A DNA stretch of 64,000 nucleotides from the IMG/VR virus record IMGVR_UViG_3300031539_000008, positions 1-64,000 of that record, one strand, 5' to 3'. Below the pieces are notes generated by a model. It had not been told where the DNA came from and made no database searches. It worked only from the letters and a program-made list of their open reading frames with translations. The stretch comes from a virus. Shown one piece after another: positions 1 through 7,842 of the stretch. The number at the start of each line of letters is the position of its first letter. The first letter of the stretch is position 1. The position numbers and the translations under genes are program-made.

Positions 1-36
1 GAATCCAGAAGCTCTGCCCCAGGAACAGCAGCATGG

Positions 37-819
37 TCAAAGGACGCTTGCGCCGTTGACCTTGAAATCGAGGATCTTCTTGCCAGATTTGGTGACGTTG
101 CCCGAGTCACCTGACACCAACAGGATGGCCGGAGTGATGGCGCCGGCCGGAAGTCCCCCGTCGCCGGTGAACACGTCGCGGAGCACTGCGCCAGGATTTG
201 CGGCGATCAGGTCGGTCCACTTGTAGCTGTTCTCCAGCGTGCCAGGGCCAACGGTCACGTTCGGCAGAACGCCGCCTGGGCCTGGCCCCGCTCCCGAGCC
301 GATGACGATGACGTTCTGTGTCGCCCCGCTCCACCCGTACGTCAGCACGTTGCTGCCGTTGTTGACGTAGGTGCCGATGCTGGCGGTGATCGCTCCCGGA
401 AGGGAATCATCGTTGGTGACTAACACCCTGATGTCTCCGGCCCCTAGCGGATCGAAGTCCACAATCAGGTTGATGTACGGCGTCTGCACGCTCGGGCCGC
501 CTGGCGGCAGGAAGAACGGTCCGCCTGGGCCGACCACGTTTTCCCAGACGTACTCCAGCGACAAGAGCGACGCGATAGGGAGTCCGTTGAATCCAAAAAC
601 GCCAGCGATCGACTTGTTGCCAGTGCCGCCTCCCGTGAAGGAGCCAGCCGCGTTTACGCGCGACCCGGTTCTCAGCACGATGCTGCCGTCGTCGTACCCG
701 CCGTCCACGTTGGCCGCGTTGACGGAAAAGTCGGCGGTGTTACCGCCCAAGCCTCCACCTCCGCCTCCCCCTGCTGCGTGTTGCTTCCATGATGCTTGGC
801 TTCCTTGTACTCGTGACAT
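37..819 (-). CDS. Fibre-like protein with N-terminal RVQG-WK module
   Basis: 260 residues, function not recognised. It opens with MSRVQG followed by WK, the same start module seen in the genes at 832, 20534 and 59822, and then a run of seven glycines. The rest is rich in Gly, Val, Asn and Thr with predicted beta structure, no signal peptide and no membrane helix, which suits a fibre or surface appendage domain. The ATG has a good ribosome site (AAGGAGAG) and lies 12 nt after the previous gene, making it the third gene of a 2418-to-37 operon. A role as an attached virion fibre is inferred only from composition and the shared N-terminus. Confidence 0.65.
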   Translation of the reverse strand: MSRVQGSQASWKQHAAGGGGGGGLGGNTADFSVNAANVDGGYDDGSIVLRTGSRVNAAGSFTGGGTGNKSIAGVFGFNGLPIASLLSLEYVWENVVGPGGPFFLPPGGPSVQTPYINLIVDFDPLGAGDIRVLVTNDDSLPGAITASIGTYVNNGSNVLTYGWSGATQNVIVIGSGAGPGPGGVLPNVTVGPGTLENSYKWTDLIAANPGAVLRDVFTGDGGLPAGAITPAILLVSGDSGNVTKSGKKILDFKVNGASVL

Positions 820-831
820 GGGTTTCTCTCC

Positions 832-1767
832 TTACGGGACCAGATCGCCCTGGATGGTTTTTTGGGCCACGGTGACGCCGGCCGGGTTGAAGGTTTTTTG
901 CCACCAGTTTGTGTAGGAGTCGCAGTTGAAGGTGCCGGCGCCGCCCGTGTAGAGGCCGGCGAAGGACGTGAGCAGAATCCCGTTGGGGCGGATCCCGGCA
1001 AACCCGGTGCTTGCGATTGTCATGCCTGCGTTGATTCGGCACGACTGGAACAGGCTGTAGTTGTCCACGTTGATCAGCCCGTCGAACCGCGTGCGCTCCG
1101 CGACCTGGAACTGCCAGTTGATCCCGGTTAGACTGCCGCGCATTCGGCTGTGGTAGATATAGCTCTGGACGATGGCCGCCCCGGCGTCGATGGAGACCCC
1201 CGCGTCCCCGAAGATCTCGCAGATCAATCCGAGTTCGACCGAGCCGAAAGCGGCGCCGGTAAGGTCGATTTTCCCCGAGATCCTGGGTTTGGTCAGGTAC
1301 GACTCGTGGGTGGTCATGGCCTCGGTTACGGGTAGATTCGAGGCGATCACCAGGCCAGGCCGGATCCCGTCAATGTCGGGCCCCGCACCCGTCACCACGA
1401 CGTTCCGGGGAGGGCCGGAGGGCGCCCAGTCCACCCCGGCAAAGGTGCCAAGGTTCCAGGAGCCGGGGCCCGTGAGGACGATCCGGCGGCGGGAAATGTC
1501 GATGGCCAGATCCTCGTCGTAGTCTCCAGGGCTGATCTGGGCGACGAACACGTTGCGCGCGCTCGCGGAATCGACACCCTGGGGCACCGCGTCGATGAAT
1601 CCCTGGATCGTCCTGAACGGCCTCGGCGTCCCTATCGCCCCGGTCGCGTCGTTGCCGTCGTCGGGATCCACCAGGCCCACGTTGCGCTGCCCAAAGGCTC
1701 CACCTTGCCCGGGGAGGTGGTGCTTCCACTGGGAGCCTCCGCCGAATCCTTGTACTCGGTCTGTCAT
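832..1767 (-). CDS. Spike-like beta-helix protein with RVQGFGGG-WK start
   Basis: 311 residues. It begins MTDRVQGFGGG followed by WK, closely matching the collagen-like protein at 59822. Residues 30-60 hold a DDGND / PFRTIQGFIDAVPQG stretch of the kind that opens right-handed parallel beta-helix (pectate-lyase-like) phage spikes, followed by many short hydrophobic strands with Gly/Asn turns. No catalytic residues can be named. The start has ribosome site TAGGAGA and lies 9 nt after the peptidase gene. Probably a receptor-binding or surface-degrading spike; the beta-helix call is from sequence texture, not from a profile match. Confidence 0.65.
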   Translation of the reverse strand: MTDRVQGFGGGSQWKHHLPGQGGAFGQRNVGLVDPDDGNDATGAIGTPRPFRTIQGFIDAVPQGVDSASARNVFVAQISPGDYDEDLAIDISRRRIVLTGPGSWNLGTFAGVDWAPSGPPRNVVVTGAGPDIDGIRPGLVIASNLPVTEAMTTHESYLTKPRISGKIDLTGAAFGSVELGLICEIFGDAGVSIDAGAAIVQSYIYHSRMRGSLTGINWQFQVAERTRFDGLINVDNYSLFQSCRINAGMTIASTGFAGIRPNGILLTSFAGLYTGGAGTFNCDSYTNWWQKTFNPAGVTVAQKTIQGDLVP

Positions 1768-1776
1768 AGTCGTCTC

Positions 1777-2418
1777 CTACGCCTGCGCCTTCGCGCGGTC
1801 GATCCAGTCCCTGGCGTTCTTCCACACCCGCTGGCTGCTGCCGGTGTCGATATGAATGTTGCTGGCCGAGCCTGGTGAGCCGTAGACCCCCAGGCCCATG
1901 CGAATCCGAGTGCCTGACCGAATCCACAGGTCGGCAGCGATCAGCGCCTGCTTGTTGGCCATGCCAGAGGGGGCCACCATGTCCAGAGCCTCGAAAAACT
2001 GATGGCGTGATCCTTCCTCGCCGCCGACTGCCTCATTGTAATCGGCGGGCCTGTAGGCACTGGTGACCGTAATCGGACCCTTCAGCGCATTCCGGATCGG
2101 CTGAAACCCGTACACGATCGTGGCCGCCATCCTGGGCCAATACGACTTGGGCGGGATGGCGTGGTAGCCGTTGGTCTTGCGCATGACCGTCACTTCGGCC
2201 GCGTCTATCAGGTCCAGCTTGACGCCATAGGACCGAAACATCGCGTCCATCTGGGAGAGCAAAGTCTCCAACTCAGGGTCGCCTCGCTGACCAACGTGGA
2301 TGGGCTCAGGAGGGGTCTGGTCGCTCCACGGTCCGACAGGAGCAGCTCCACCGCCACGTCTGCCACCGAACGCCAGCGCGGCGAGGGGCAGAAGGATCAG
2401 GATGACGGGGAAGGCCAC
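1777..2418 (-). CDS. Membrane-anchored M15-type D,D-peptidase
   Basis: 213 residues. Residues 2-18 form one hydrophobic helix followed by GGRRGGG, an N-terminal anchor with no evident cleavage site. Residues 115-195 carry the peptidase M15 pattern: SAYRP near 120-123, then S-R-H139 ... A-L-D146, and H189-I-D191. H139, D146 and H189 match the three zinc ligands of D-Ala-D-Ala carboxypeptidase/endolysin M15 enzymes. It should cut peptide cross-links in peptidoglycan, either during DNA entry if carried in the virion or at lysis. The GTG start (first gene of its operon) has TATCGT six nt upstream and no ribosome site, so the mRNA may be leaderless. Confidence 0.8.
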   Translation of the reverse strand: MAFPVILILLPLAALAFGGRRGGGAAPVGPWSDQTPPEPIHVGQRGDPELETLLSQMDAMFRSYGVKLDLIDAAEVTVMRKTNGYHAIPPKSYWPRMAATIVYGFQPIRNALKGPITVTSAYRPADYNEAVGGEEGSRHQFFEALDMVAPSGMANKQALIAADLWIRSGTRIRMGLGVYGSPGSASNIHIDTGSSQRVWKNARDWIDRAKAQA

Positions 2419-2424
2419 GACGAG

Positions 2425-2430
2425 ACGATA
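2425..2430 (-). promoter_or_regulatory. -10 box TATCGT of leaderless gene
   Basis: TATCGT on the minus strand lies exactly six nt before the GTG of the M15 peptidase gene. With transcription starting about seven nt after a -10 box, the transcript would begin at the start codon. No clear -35 or Shine-Dalgarno site is visible. Confidence 0.5.
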
Positions 2431-2529
2431 CCATAGCGCCCTCTCGCCAGCGCCGGTTGCTACACGACCCGTCCGACTTGATGGAATGGACGACCGGGGT
2501 GACGAAAGGGCAGCGGTATCGTACCGCGG

Positions 2530-3675
2530 CTAGGACGCCATGTACTTCTTGCTCTTGGTTGCCCCGTGGGCGACCACGAGCTTGGCGTCTACGAGGCGTG
2601 CCAGGCTCTTGCGGAGCTGGTTCGCGTTCACGCCACGGATCAGCGGGGCGATGTCACGCGAGGGGGTCCAGTCGTTCTTGGCCTTGAGCAAGGCGAGGAC
2701 GTGTTCATCCAGCGCGCCAGTGCCCGACGGCGCGGCGCCCTCGGCAGCACGCTGTGGAGCCTTGCGCTTCGCCGTCGGCTTGGCCTTGGGCTCCGGCTTG
2801 GGTGGGGGCGCCGCCGCCTTCGGCTTCGCTGCTGCCTTCTTCTTGGCCTTCGCTGGCTTGCGCTTGCGAGGTGATGGGGGCGGGCGGAAATCCCGACCGT
2901 TCGGCGGAAAGCCACCGGGCGCGTCGAAGGTCACCGTCTCCTCCTCTTCTTCCTCTTCATCGGACGCATCGCGTCCTAGCTGATACCCGCCGATGAATTC
3001 CTCCAGCATTGGCATCGCTGATTCGACGAGTTCCTCCACGGTCATGTGCTTGATCTGGGAGTAGATGGAAAACAAAACTGCCGGCCCAACGACCCGCAGC
3101 AGGGATGGTGGTTCTTCGTGTAGCATTCCGTCCATGGCAGTCCGTATCCTGCGCGGGGGATCTTCCAGTGTCAAGATGCTCCTCGGCGGAGTGATTACGG
3201 CCCCCAGTGAACTCCAAGCGCGCCGAAACCGCGCCACGTCACTCCCGTAATAGATTACCGCCTGGTCGTAGCGATTCCCCTTCTCGGGCACGCCGTCGTA
3301 CAAGAACGCCACCCGAGTCTCCAGGAAGCAGATGGCGGAAGCCTGCCCCCAGACGTAGCGGTGCCAGTACCGAGAGCCCGACTGCACGTTCACGATGGCG
3401 AGCGTCTCGGCCAGCCGGTAGCGCCAGTGAAGGGCCGCCCGCATCAGCCACATGGCCGGCTCGGAGTAGGGGCAGTTCAGCCAGACTCGTCCGCGCCATG
3501 GCAGGACCAGGCCGTCCTGGCCGCGTCTGATGTCGTAGTTCCGATGGGCGAGCGTCAGTCCGCTCTGGTCGTGGCACGGGTCCAGGTCGGCCAGACCTCC
3601 GAAGGTCCTGGCCATCCGCTTGGCGATGGGTATGGGGGTGCAGTAGCGGTCACGATCACGCTCGTTCTCTGGCAT
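2530..3675 (-). CDS. Dam-type DNA N6-adenine methyltransferase with H1-like tail
   Basis: 381 residues. Residues 1-160 resemble the phage DNA N-6-adenine methyltransferase (Dam) family: a Y-C-T-P start, L-D-P-C, an R-x-G-x-D-G-L segment, and NCPYSEP as the catalytic (D/N)PPY-type motif. Then come an acidic run (DEEEEEEE), a Lys/Ala/Pro-rich stretch like a histone H1 tail, and about 60 C-terminal residues that look like a winged helix (ALLKAKNDWTPSRDI...). It could mark phage DNA against restriction; the basic tail would add non-specific DNA binding. The ATG at 3675 was chosen because family similarity begins there and a purine-rich leader, GGAACGAAACGGA, precedes it. Confidence 0.75.
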   Translation of the reverse strand: MPENERDRDRYCTPIPIAKRMARTFGGLADLDPCHDQSGLTLAHRNYDIRRGQDGLVLPWRGRVWLNCPYSEPAMWLMRAALHWRYRLAETLAIVNVQSGSRYWHRYVWGQASAICFLETRVAFLYDGVPEKGNRYDQAVIYYGSDVARFRRAWSSLGAVITPPRSILTLEDPPRRIRTAMDGMLHEEPPSLLRVVGPAVLFSIYSQIKHMTVEELVESAMPMLEEFIGGYQLGRDASDEEEEEEETVTFDAPGGFPPNGRDFRPPPSPRKRKPAKAKKKAAAKPKAAAPPPKPEPKAKPTAKRKAPQRAAEGAAPSGTGALDEHVLALLKAKNDWTPSRDIAPLIRGVNANQLRKSLARLVDAKLVVAHGATKSKKYMAS

Positions 3676-3695
3676 TCCGTTTCGTTCCGCCGCGG

Positions 3696-3701
3696 ATGGT
3701 A
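3696..3701 (-). promoter_or_regulatory. -10 box TACCAT of methylase gene
   Basis: Minus-strand TACCAT 20 nt before the ATG of the methylase. Unlike most first genes here it leaves a short leader, which contains GGAACGAAACGGA. The same 13 bases recur upstream of the gene at 31183. Confidence 0.4.
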
Positions 3702-3733
3702 CAGGGCGGAAGATCTGCGCGCAACCGCCGTGA

Positions 3734-3739
3734 TAGGCT
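3734..3739 (+). promoter_or_regulatory. -10 box TAGGCT of leaderless gene
   Basis: TAGGCT ends six nt before the ATG at 3746. It is divergent to the methylase promoter 33 nt away. No Shine-Dalgarno site precedes the ATG. Confidence 0.45.
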
Positions 3740-3745
3740 CGACGC

Positions 3746-5458
3746 ATGCCCAAGGTCAGCCTGGACACCGTGTTCGACGGAGTGAAACCGTTTGCCGAGT
3801 TCGCTGTAACGAGCGATTTCGAGTCTGACTTGCCAACTGAGGATACGTTTGCTGCCGCCAACGTGTCCGCTCTCTACAACATCACGCAGTACGAGCTGTC
3901 GGGCCTGAGTTTCAGCAACTGGGCTGACCTCTCGGTGCGATCCCTCTATAACATCGGAAGCTCCTTCGGCATAGAAGCGTACCAGATGGAGTCAGTGGGT
4001 GATTTTGCCAATCAGCTCCTCACGCTATGGCGCCAGCCCCCTGGAACTACGGGCACGGATATAATTGAAGGGACGCTCATCTCGGCACTAGATCTGTCGA
4101 TGTCAGCGATTGGCCAAATCCCAATCGTTGGATGGGTCGTCCAAATCGCCTACGAGCTGGCGATGATGATCTACGACGCCGTCAAGATGTTCAAGGACTC
4201 AAAGAAAGATGTCCCCATCAAGGCGCTGGCCTACAGCTCTGGACGCGACAACGACATGGTGAAGCGGGCCTTGAAGTTCACTAACGCGGTGGACTGGACC
4301 GAGGTGTTCTTACCGGCCACGTCTCCTTCATCGTTCAAGAGCAAGTCGATTTCCTTCGGAAATGACGACGACGGCGTGAATCTCTTGGGCTATCTTGTTA
4401 TGCCGGATCAGCACGAAATCCTCGGCGGGCTCGGAGTTCTCCCGGGACTTCCAAAAGTATTCGACAACTTTCAGCTCCCGCATTGGTACAAGGAGAGCAA
4501 GACGCCTCTGCCCGGAGAGAGCCCGTCTGGTTGGCCAGGCACTTCCTCGGGTCAGGACACTCCATTTTGCAGGGTTGGCTGGTACTCAGGCAACAAGCAC
4601 ATCCAGGCCAATCTCTGCAAGAACATCGGAGAGTTCCAGCCGACCATGCAGCAGTTCGGCTACAACCTGTGGAGCATGGTGCGGACGAATGGCGCCAATG
4701 CCTTCAAGATCGCACAGAACTATACCGCCGGGCACTGGGAAGACTATTTCGGAGCCCTGGTCGAGTACATCGAGAATCAGGCGGCAAACAGCGGAGACAA
4801 CAACGCGAGACAGCGCGCCTACGACACGGGGATGTCTTCCTCTGTCGGGTGGTACAACCCCTACACGGGTGACTACTACGCCTTCGGCGAGATTGGAAAC
4901 GTCCCTGGATTCGCCAAGTACCTACAAGATGAAGGGGACCGGAACGGAGCATTCATCAAGAACCCGCTGCGAGCCGGAGGGGCTCCCCCGGAGAACACTT
5001 ATCTGGTGACCTATGGAGCGCTGGTCAAGTTCTTGCTCAACGGGCAGCTTCGCGCCTGCTACCAGAACTTTCTCAAGACCATTACTGTCGCGTACGTCAA
5101 CGAGTCGTTTCCGGCCATCGGCGGCCCCGTCGTTGCCCCCAGTTTCAAGCAGCGGTGGTTCGACAACCGCAAGCTCCTCTTGAAATCCTCGGCGGTCCAT
5201 GACGTGGAGCTGGACTTGATCCCCGACAACGAGTACGCGGCTGCGGTCTCCCAGGCGCAGAAGCTCGGTGGCTTCCAGATCACTGCCGCGCCCATCCCTG
5301 GGATCATCGGGGACATCGCCCCTCCGCCTGACTACCCTGAGTACCCCCACCCTCCTCCGCTTGTTCCGCCGGGACGCGGCCGTGGGGGGAAAGGCGCTGG
5401 AGCGGTGCTCGCCATCGCTGCCATCGCCGGGCTCATCCTGCTCGGTAGGCGTAGGTAG
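3746..5458 (+). CDS. Large protein with C-terminal Gly-rich membrane anchor
   Basis: 570 residues, not recognised. No N-terminal signal. Residues about 105-145 are amphipathic and hydrophobic (SMSAIGQIPIVGWVVQIAY) and could insert in a membrane. The C-terminus is a Pro-rich stretch (PPPDYPEYPHPPP), then GRGRGGKGAG, then a hydrophobic helix of about 17 residues and LGRRR. That order, Gly linker + helix + Arg cluster, is like a tail anchor or a CTERM sorting tail, but it lacks the hallmark residues of PEP-CTERM. First gene of a plus-strand trio of membrane proteins; likely a virion or DNA-delivery component by context. Confidence 0.65.
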   Translation: MPKVSLDTVFDGVKPFAEFAVTSDFESDLPTEDTFAAANVSALYNITQYELSGLSFSNWADLSVRSLYNIGSSFGIEAYQMESVGDFANQLLTLWRQPPGTTGTDIIEGTLISALDLSMSAIGQIPIVGWVVQIAYELAMMIYDAVKMFKDSKKDVPIKALAYSSGRDNDMVKRALKFTNAVDWTEVFLPATSPSSFKSKSISFGNDDDGVNLLGYLVMPDQHEILGGLGVLPGLPKVFDNFQLPHWYKESKTPLPGESPSGWPGTSSGQDTPFCRVGWYSGNKHIQANLCKNIGEFQPTMQQFGYNLWSMVRTNGANAFKIAQNYTAGHWEDYFGALVEYIENQAANSGDNNARQRAYDTGMSSSVGWYNPYTGDYYAFGEIGNVPGFAKYLQDEGDRNGAFIKNPLRAGGAPPENTYLVTYGALVKFLLNGQLRACYQNFLKTITVAYVNESFPAIGGPVVAPSFKQRWFDNRKLLLKSSAVHDVELDLIPDNEYAAAVSQAQKLGGFQITAAPIPGIIGDIAPPPDYPEYPHPPPLVPPGRGRGGKGAGAVLAIAAIAGLILLGRRR

Positions 5459-5467
5459 GCTCGGTGC

Positions 5468-5473
5468 TAGAAT
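5468..5473 (+). promoter_or_regulatory. -10 box TAGAAT before GTG start
   Basis: TAGAAT nine nt before the GTG at 5483, a short-leader variant of the TANNNT-start pattern. There is no recognisable ribosome site. Confidence 0.35.
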
Positions 5474-5482
5474 GCCACCTGG

Positions 5483-6154
5483 GTGTCAGAGTACAGCCAA
5501 GCCTATCCGGGCCATGACGTGGTGACGAAGCCAGGTCGTCCAGACATCGCCAAGGCCGGCGTGCCATCGCGCATAGCCACCGATCGTACTCCGGTCGACG
5601 GCACGCTCCCGAACTTGGACCGCACGCTTGAGCAGGTCAACAAGACCATGCAGCAGATGCAGGCGTCGCTGGCCACCATGGGTCCGTCGCCCGCCGACAG
5701 CGAGGAGCGGCTCAACAAGGTCGAGAAAGCCGTCAAGTGGTTCAGCCCATGGAAGGCGCTGCTCGGGCTCATCGCATTTCTGGTCGTCGGGGGAGTCGGC
5801 GTCTTCACGTCCCTACGCGACTACGCCGAAAATGCCGTGGTCGAAACGGTCAAGGCCGCACACGCCGACGTGGACAATCCCGTGGAGCCGTCGGTGCAGA
5901 CGGTGGAGGCCATGAAGAGTGACCTGAACAAGACCGCCGAGGGAGTCCAGACGCTCCTCAACGACCGAGAGCGTCAGAAAGCAATCAAAGTCGTCGAGGT
6001 CGAGCTGGATCTACACCAGCAGCAGTATCAGGGGCTCATCCAGGAATGGACGGCCAAAAAGGCAGCCCGGAGAAACGCGGGGGACAAGCCCACGAAAACC
6101 CCGGAACACATCAAGCTGGAGGCCCACTACAAAGGCCTCCTGGAAGGATCGTAG
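5483..6154 (+). CDS. Single-pass membrane coiled-coil protein
   Basis: 223 residues. Residues 40-90 are helical with heptad-like spacing (LEQVNKTMQQMQASLATM), residues about 95-112 form one membrane helix (LLGLIAFLVVGGVGVFTSL), and residues 115-223 form a long charged helical region. GTG start taken because the upstream TAGAAT box leaves little room for another. Function unknown; between a tail-anchored protein and a holin-like protein, it might belong to a membrane-acting or lysis group. Confidence 0.65.
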   Translation: MSEYSQAYPGHDVVTKPGRPDIAKAGVPSRIATDRTPVDGTLPNLDRTLEQVNKTMQQMQASLATMGPSPADSEERLNKVEKAVKWFSPWKALLGLIAFLVVGGVGVFTSLRDYAENAVVETVKAAHADVDNPVEPSVQTVEAMKSDLNKTAEGVQTLLNDRERQKAIKVVEVELDLHQQQYQGLIQEWTAKKAARRNAGDKPTKTPEHIKLEAHYKGLLEGS

Positions 6155-6156
6155 TC

Positions 6157-6585
6157 ATGGAAGACACCGGAATGCAGGTCTGGAACGCCACCTCACCCTG
6201 GATGGAGGCTGCCGCCAGCTTCATCTTCACCGTCGCGCTGCCGTTCATGCTGCGCGAGCTGTTCAAGTGGATGCGGTCCAAGTCGCACAGCGCCGCGTTC
6301 GCCTGCGCGATGGAGAAGGCAGAGAAGGCGGCGAAGTTGGGGCTGGAGGTGACCGAGCAGACGATGGTTGCCAAGCTCAAGGACGCGCGGTCCGACGGCA
6401 AGCTCACGCCCGAGGAGGCCGGTGACGCGATGACCTCGGCCATGAAGCACGCGGTGCAGTCCCTTGGCGAGCGTCAGCTCAAGGAGATGGAAGGATGCCT
6501 CGGCCTGGCCCGCGAGGAGGTCACAAGCCTTCTGGAGCGCCTCATCGAGTCCAAGCTCCACCAGAACAAGGTAGCCGCGGCCTAG
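6157..6585 (+). CDS. Holin-like membrane protein
   Basis: 142 residues. One membrane helix at about 18-38 (AASFIFTVALPFMLREL) is followed by a long amphipathic helical domain with the pattern of Gram-positive phage LL-H-type holins: A-x-x-A-x-x-G-L-E-V-T-E ... DGKLTPEEAGDAM. Such proteins have one N-terminal membrane segment and a cytoplasmic helical tail. Ribosome site GGAAGGA precedes the ATG by eight nt. It ends 4 nt inside the convergent phosphatase gene. Holin identity is an inference; a structural membrane protein is possible. Confidence 0.5.
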   Translation: MEDTGMQVWNATSPWMEAAASFIFTVALPFMLRELFKWMRSKSHSAAFACAMEKAEKAAKLGLEVTEQTMVAKLKDARSDGKLTPEEAGDAMTSAMKHAVQSLGERQLKEMEGCLGLAREEVTSLLERLIESKLHQNKVAAA

Positions 6586-7049
6586 CGGAAGCCCATGTGC
6601 TCGGCGGCAGCTACCAAATGAGTGCCCATCTGCTCGTCAGCCAGGCGGAGTAGCAGCTTGTTCGGGTACACGTACCTGCGCATGGGGAACTCCCGGGATA
6701 CCGACATCTCGCTCATCGCCCGGGTCTCATCTCCGGTGAGCAGGTAGTAGCCGATCGCGGTGATGGCGGCCGAGCGCGAGATTCCAGCCTCGCAGTGGAC
6801 GAGCGTAGGGCCCTCGCCTGCCTTCGTGTAGTGGTCCACCACCCTCCGGATGACATCGGCATCGGCGGTCTTGTAGCCCTTGCGGGACCTTGTCACATCG
6901 TCGAAGCGTAGGCGTAGGACATTGTCACCCTGGACTGCTGGACGTGGGCTGCTCGGGTCGGAGATCGAGATCACGCTCGGGAAGGCGTACTGCTGAGTCA
7001 GATCCTCAGCCTCAGACCGGCCCACGAAGAAGATGGGGCGAAAGTTCAC
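6582..7049 (-). CDS. Dual-specificity/tyrosine phosphatase-like protein
   Basis: 155 residues. The active-site loop H85-C86-E-A-G-I-S-R92-S is the Cx5R signature of cysteine-based protein phosphatases, and LRFDD (D50/D51) supplies a likely general acid. YGYYLLTG-type helices follow as in small dual-specificity phosphatases. Start is GTG at 7049, overlapping the superoxide dismutase stop as GTGA with ribosome site TGGAGG. It could dephosphorylate host proteins or RNA 5' ends; the substrate cannot be told. A kinase-like protein at 11257 is a possible partner. Confidence 0.75.
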   Translation of the reverse strand: MNFRPIFFVGRSEAEDLTQQYAFPSVISISDPSSPRPAVQGDNVLRLRFDDVTRSRKGYKTADADVIRRVVDHYTKAGEGPTLVHCEAGISRSAAITAIGYYLLTGDETRAMSEMSVSREFPMRRYVYPNKLLLRLADEQMGTHLVAAAEHMGFR

Positions 7050-7648
7050 ATGGCCTCCAGGTTTGCCTCGGCGAATCTCCAGTTGACGAGGTGCTGCAAG
7101 AATGCCTGCGTGTACTCGTTCTTGCGCATGGGGTAGTCGAAGATGAAGGCGTGCTCCCACACGTCCATGACGAGCAGCGGCTCCATGCAGCCCATCTGCC
7201 AGGGCTGGTCGGAGTTGGGTGCGGACAGAATCTCCAGGTCGCCCGATTCTGGGTCGCATCCGAGCCACACCCATCCAGACCCGAACAGCCCCGCCGCGGC
7301 ACCGATCCACTCCTGGGCGAAGGCTCCGTAGTTCTGCCATCGCTCTCGGACTAGACCGGCCAAGTCCCCGACGGGGGACCCACCTCCGTTGGGCGCCATG
7401 CTCTCCCAATACAGCTCGTGATTCAGCGCCTGCTGGACGTTGTGAAGCAGCTCCAGGTCACCGGAGGTATTCACGGCGTAGTCCAGGGCGTCAGAGAGAG
7501 TGGCGGGGACAAATCTCGCAGCACGGAAAAAGTCGACCGTCCGCTGGATGTATCGCTGGTAGAGCTGGTAGTGCAGCGAAGTCGTCGCACACGAGATCCA
7601 TGGCTCCAAGGCATCGGCTCGGTAGGGGAGTGGGATCGGGGAGATCAT
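7046..7648 (-). CDS. Fe/Mn-type superoxide dismutase
   Basis: 200 residues, the normal length of the family. All four metal ligands are present: H26 in SLHYQ, H77 in LNHELYW, and D162/H166 in DVWEHA. Other family blocks are clear: LPYRADALEPWIS, APNGGG-P-G, FGSGWVWL and LVNWRF. The usual HHQTY near the first ligand is altered (YQLYQRY). It should convert superoxide to peroxide and oxygen. Start ATG at 7648 overlaps the upstream stop (ATGA). Superoxide dismutases are rare in phages, and this one sits in an operon of phage-type small genes. Confidence 0.9.
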   Translation of the reverse strand: MISPIPLPYRADALEPWISCATTSLHYQLYQRYIQRTVDFFRAARFVPATLSDALDYAVNTSGDLELLHNVQQALNHELYWESMAPNGGGSPVGDLAGLVRERWQNYGAFAQEWIGAAAGLFGSGWVWLGCDPESGDLEILSAPNSDQPWQMGCMEPLLVMDVWEHAFIFDYPMRKNEYTQAFLQHLVNWRFAEANLEAM

Positions 7649-7842
7649 CCAACCGCTTCCTCGACCCTCATCGGACGGAAGCTGCCGCTGTGGTCCCGAC
7701 AAATCACCTCGACCTTCCCCGCGCAGACGCATAGCTCAACATGGCCTCCGCGCGGGATCGAGAAGACAGCCGCCCCCTTGGGCAGCCACCCTGTGACCTG
7801 GAAGACGGAACCGTCGTACTGGACCTCAACTCGCTTGGTCAC
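7645..7842 (-). CDS. Small beta-rich protein
   Basis: 65 residues from GTG 7842 (MTKRVEVQYDGSVFQ...). Predicted short beta strands with VELCVCAGKVEVIC; no family recognised. It overlaps the stop of the upstream gene by 17 nt and its own stop overlaps the dismutase start. The short frame is favoured over a longer one from 8034 because the longer N-terminus overlaps the upstream gene and is of low complexity. Confidence 0.5.
   Translation of the reverse strand: MTKRVEVQYDGSVFQVTGWLPKGAAVFSIPRGGHVELCVCAGKVEVICRDHSGSFRPMRVEEAVG

Noticed and set aside
3746-5458. Portal or capsid assignment for the 570-residue protein
   Set aside because: Size would allow it, but the C-terminal membrane anchor and lack of any portal or capsid motif argue against.
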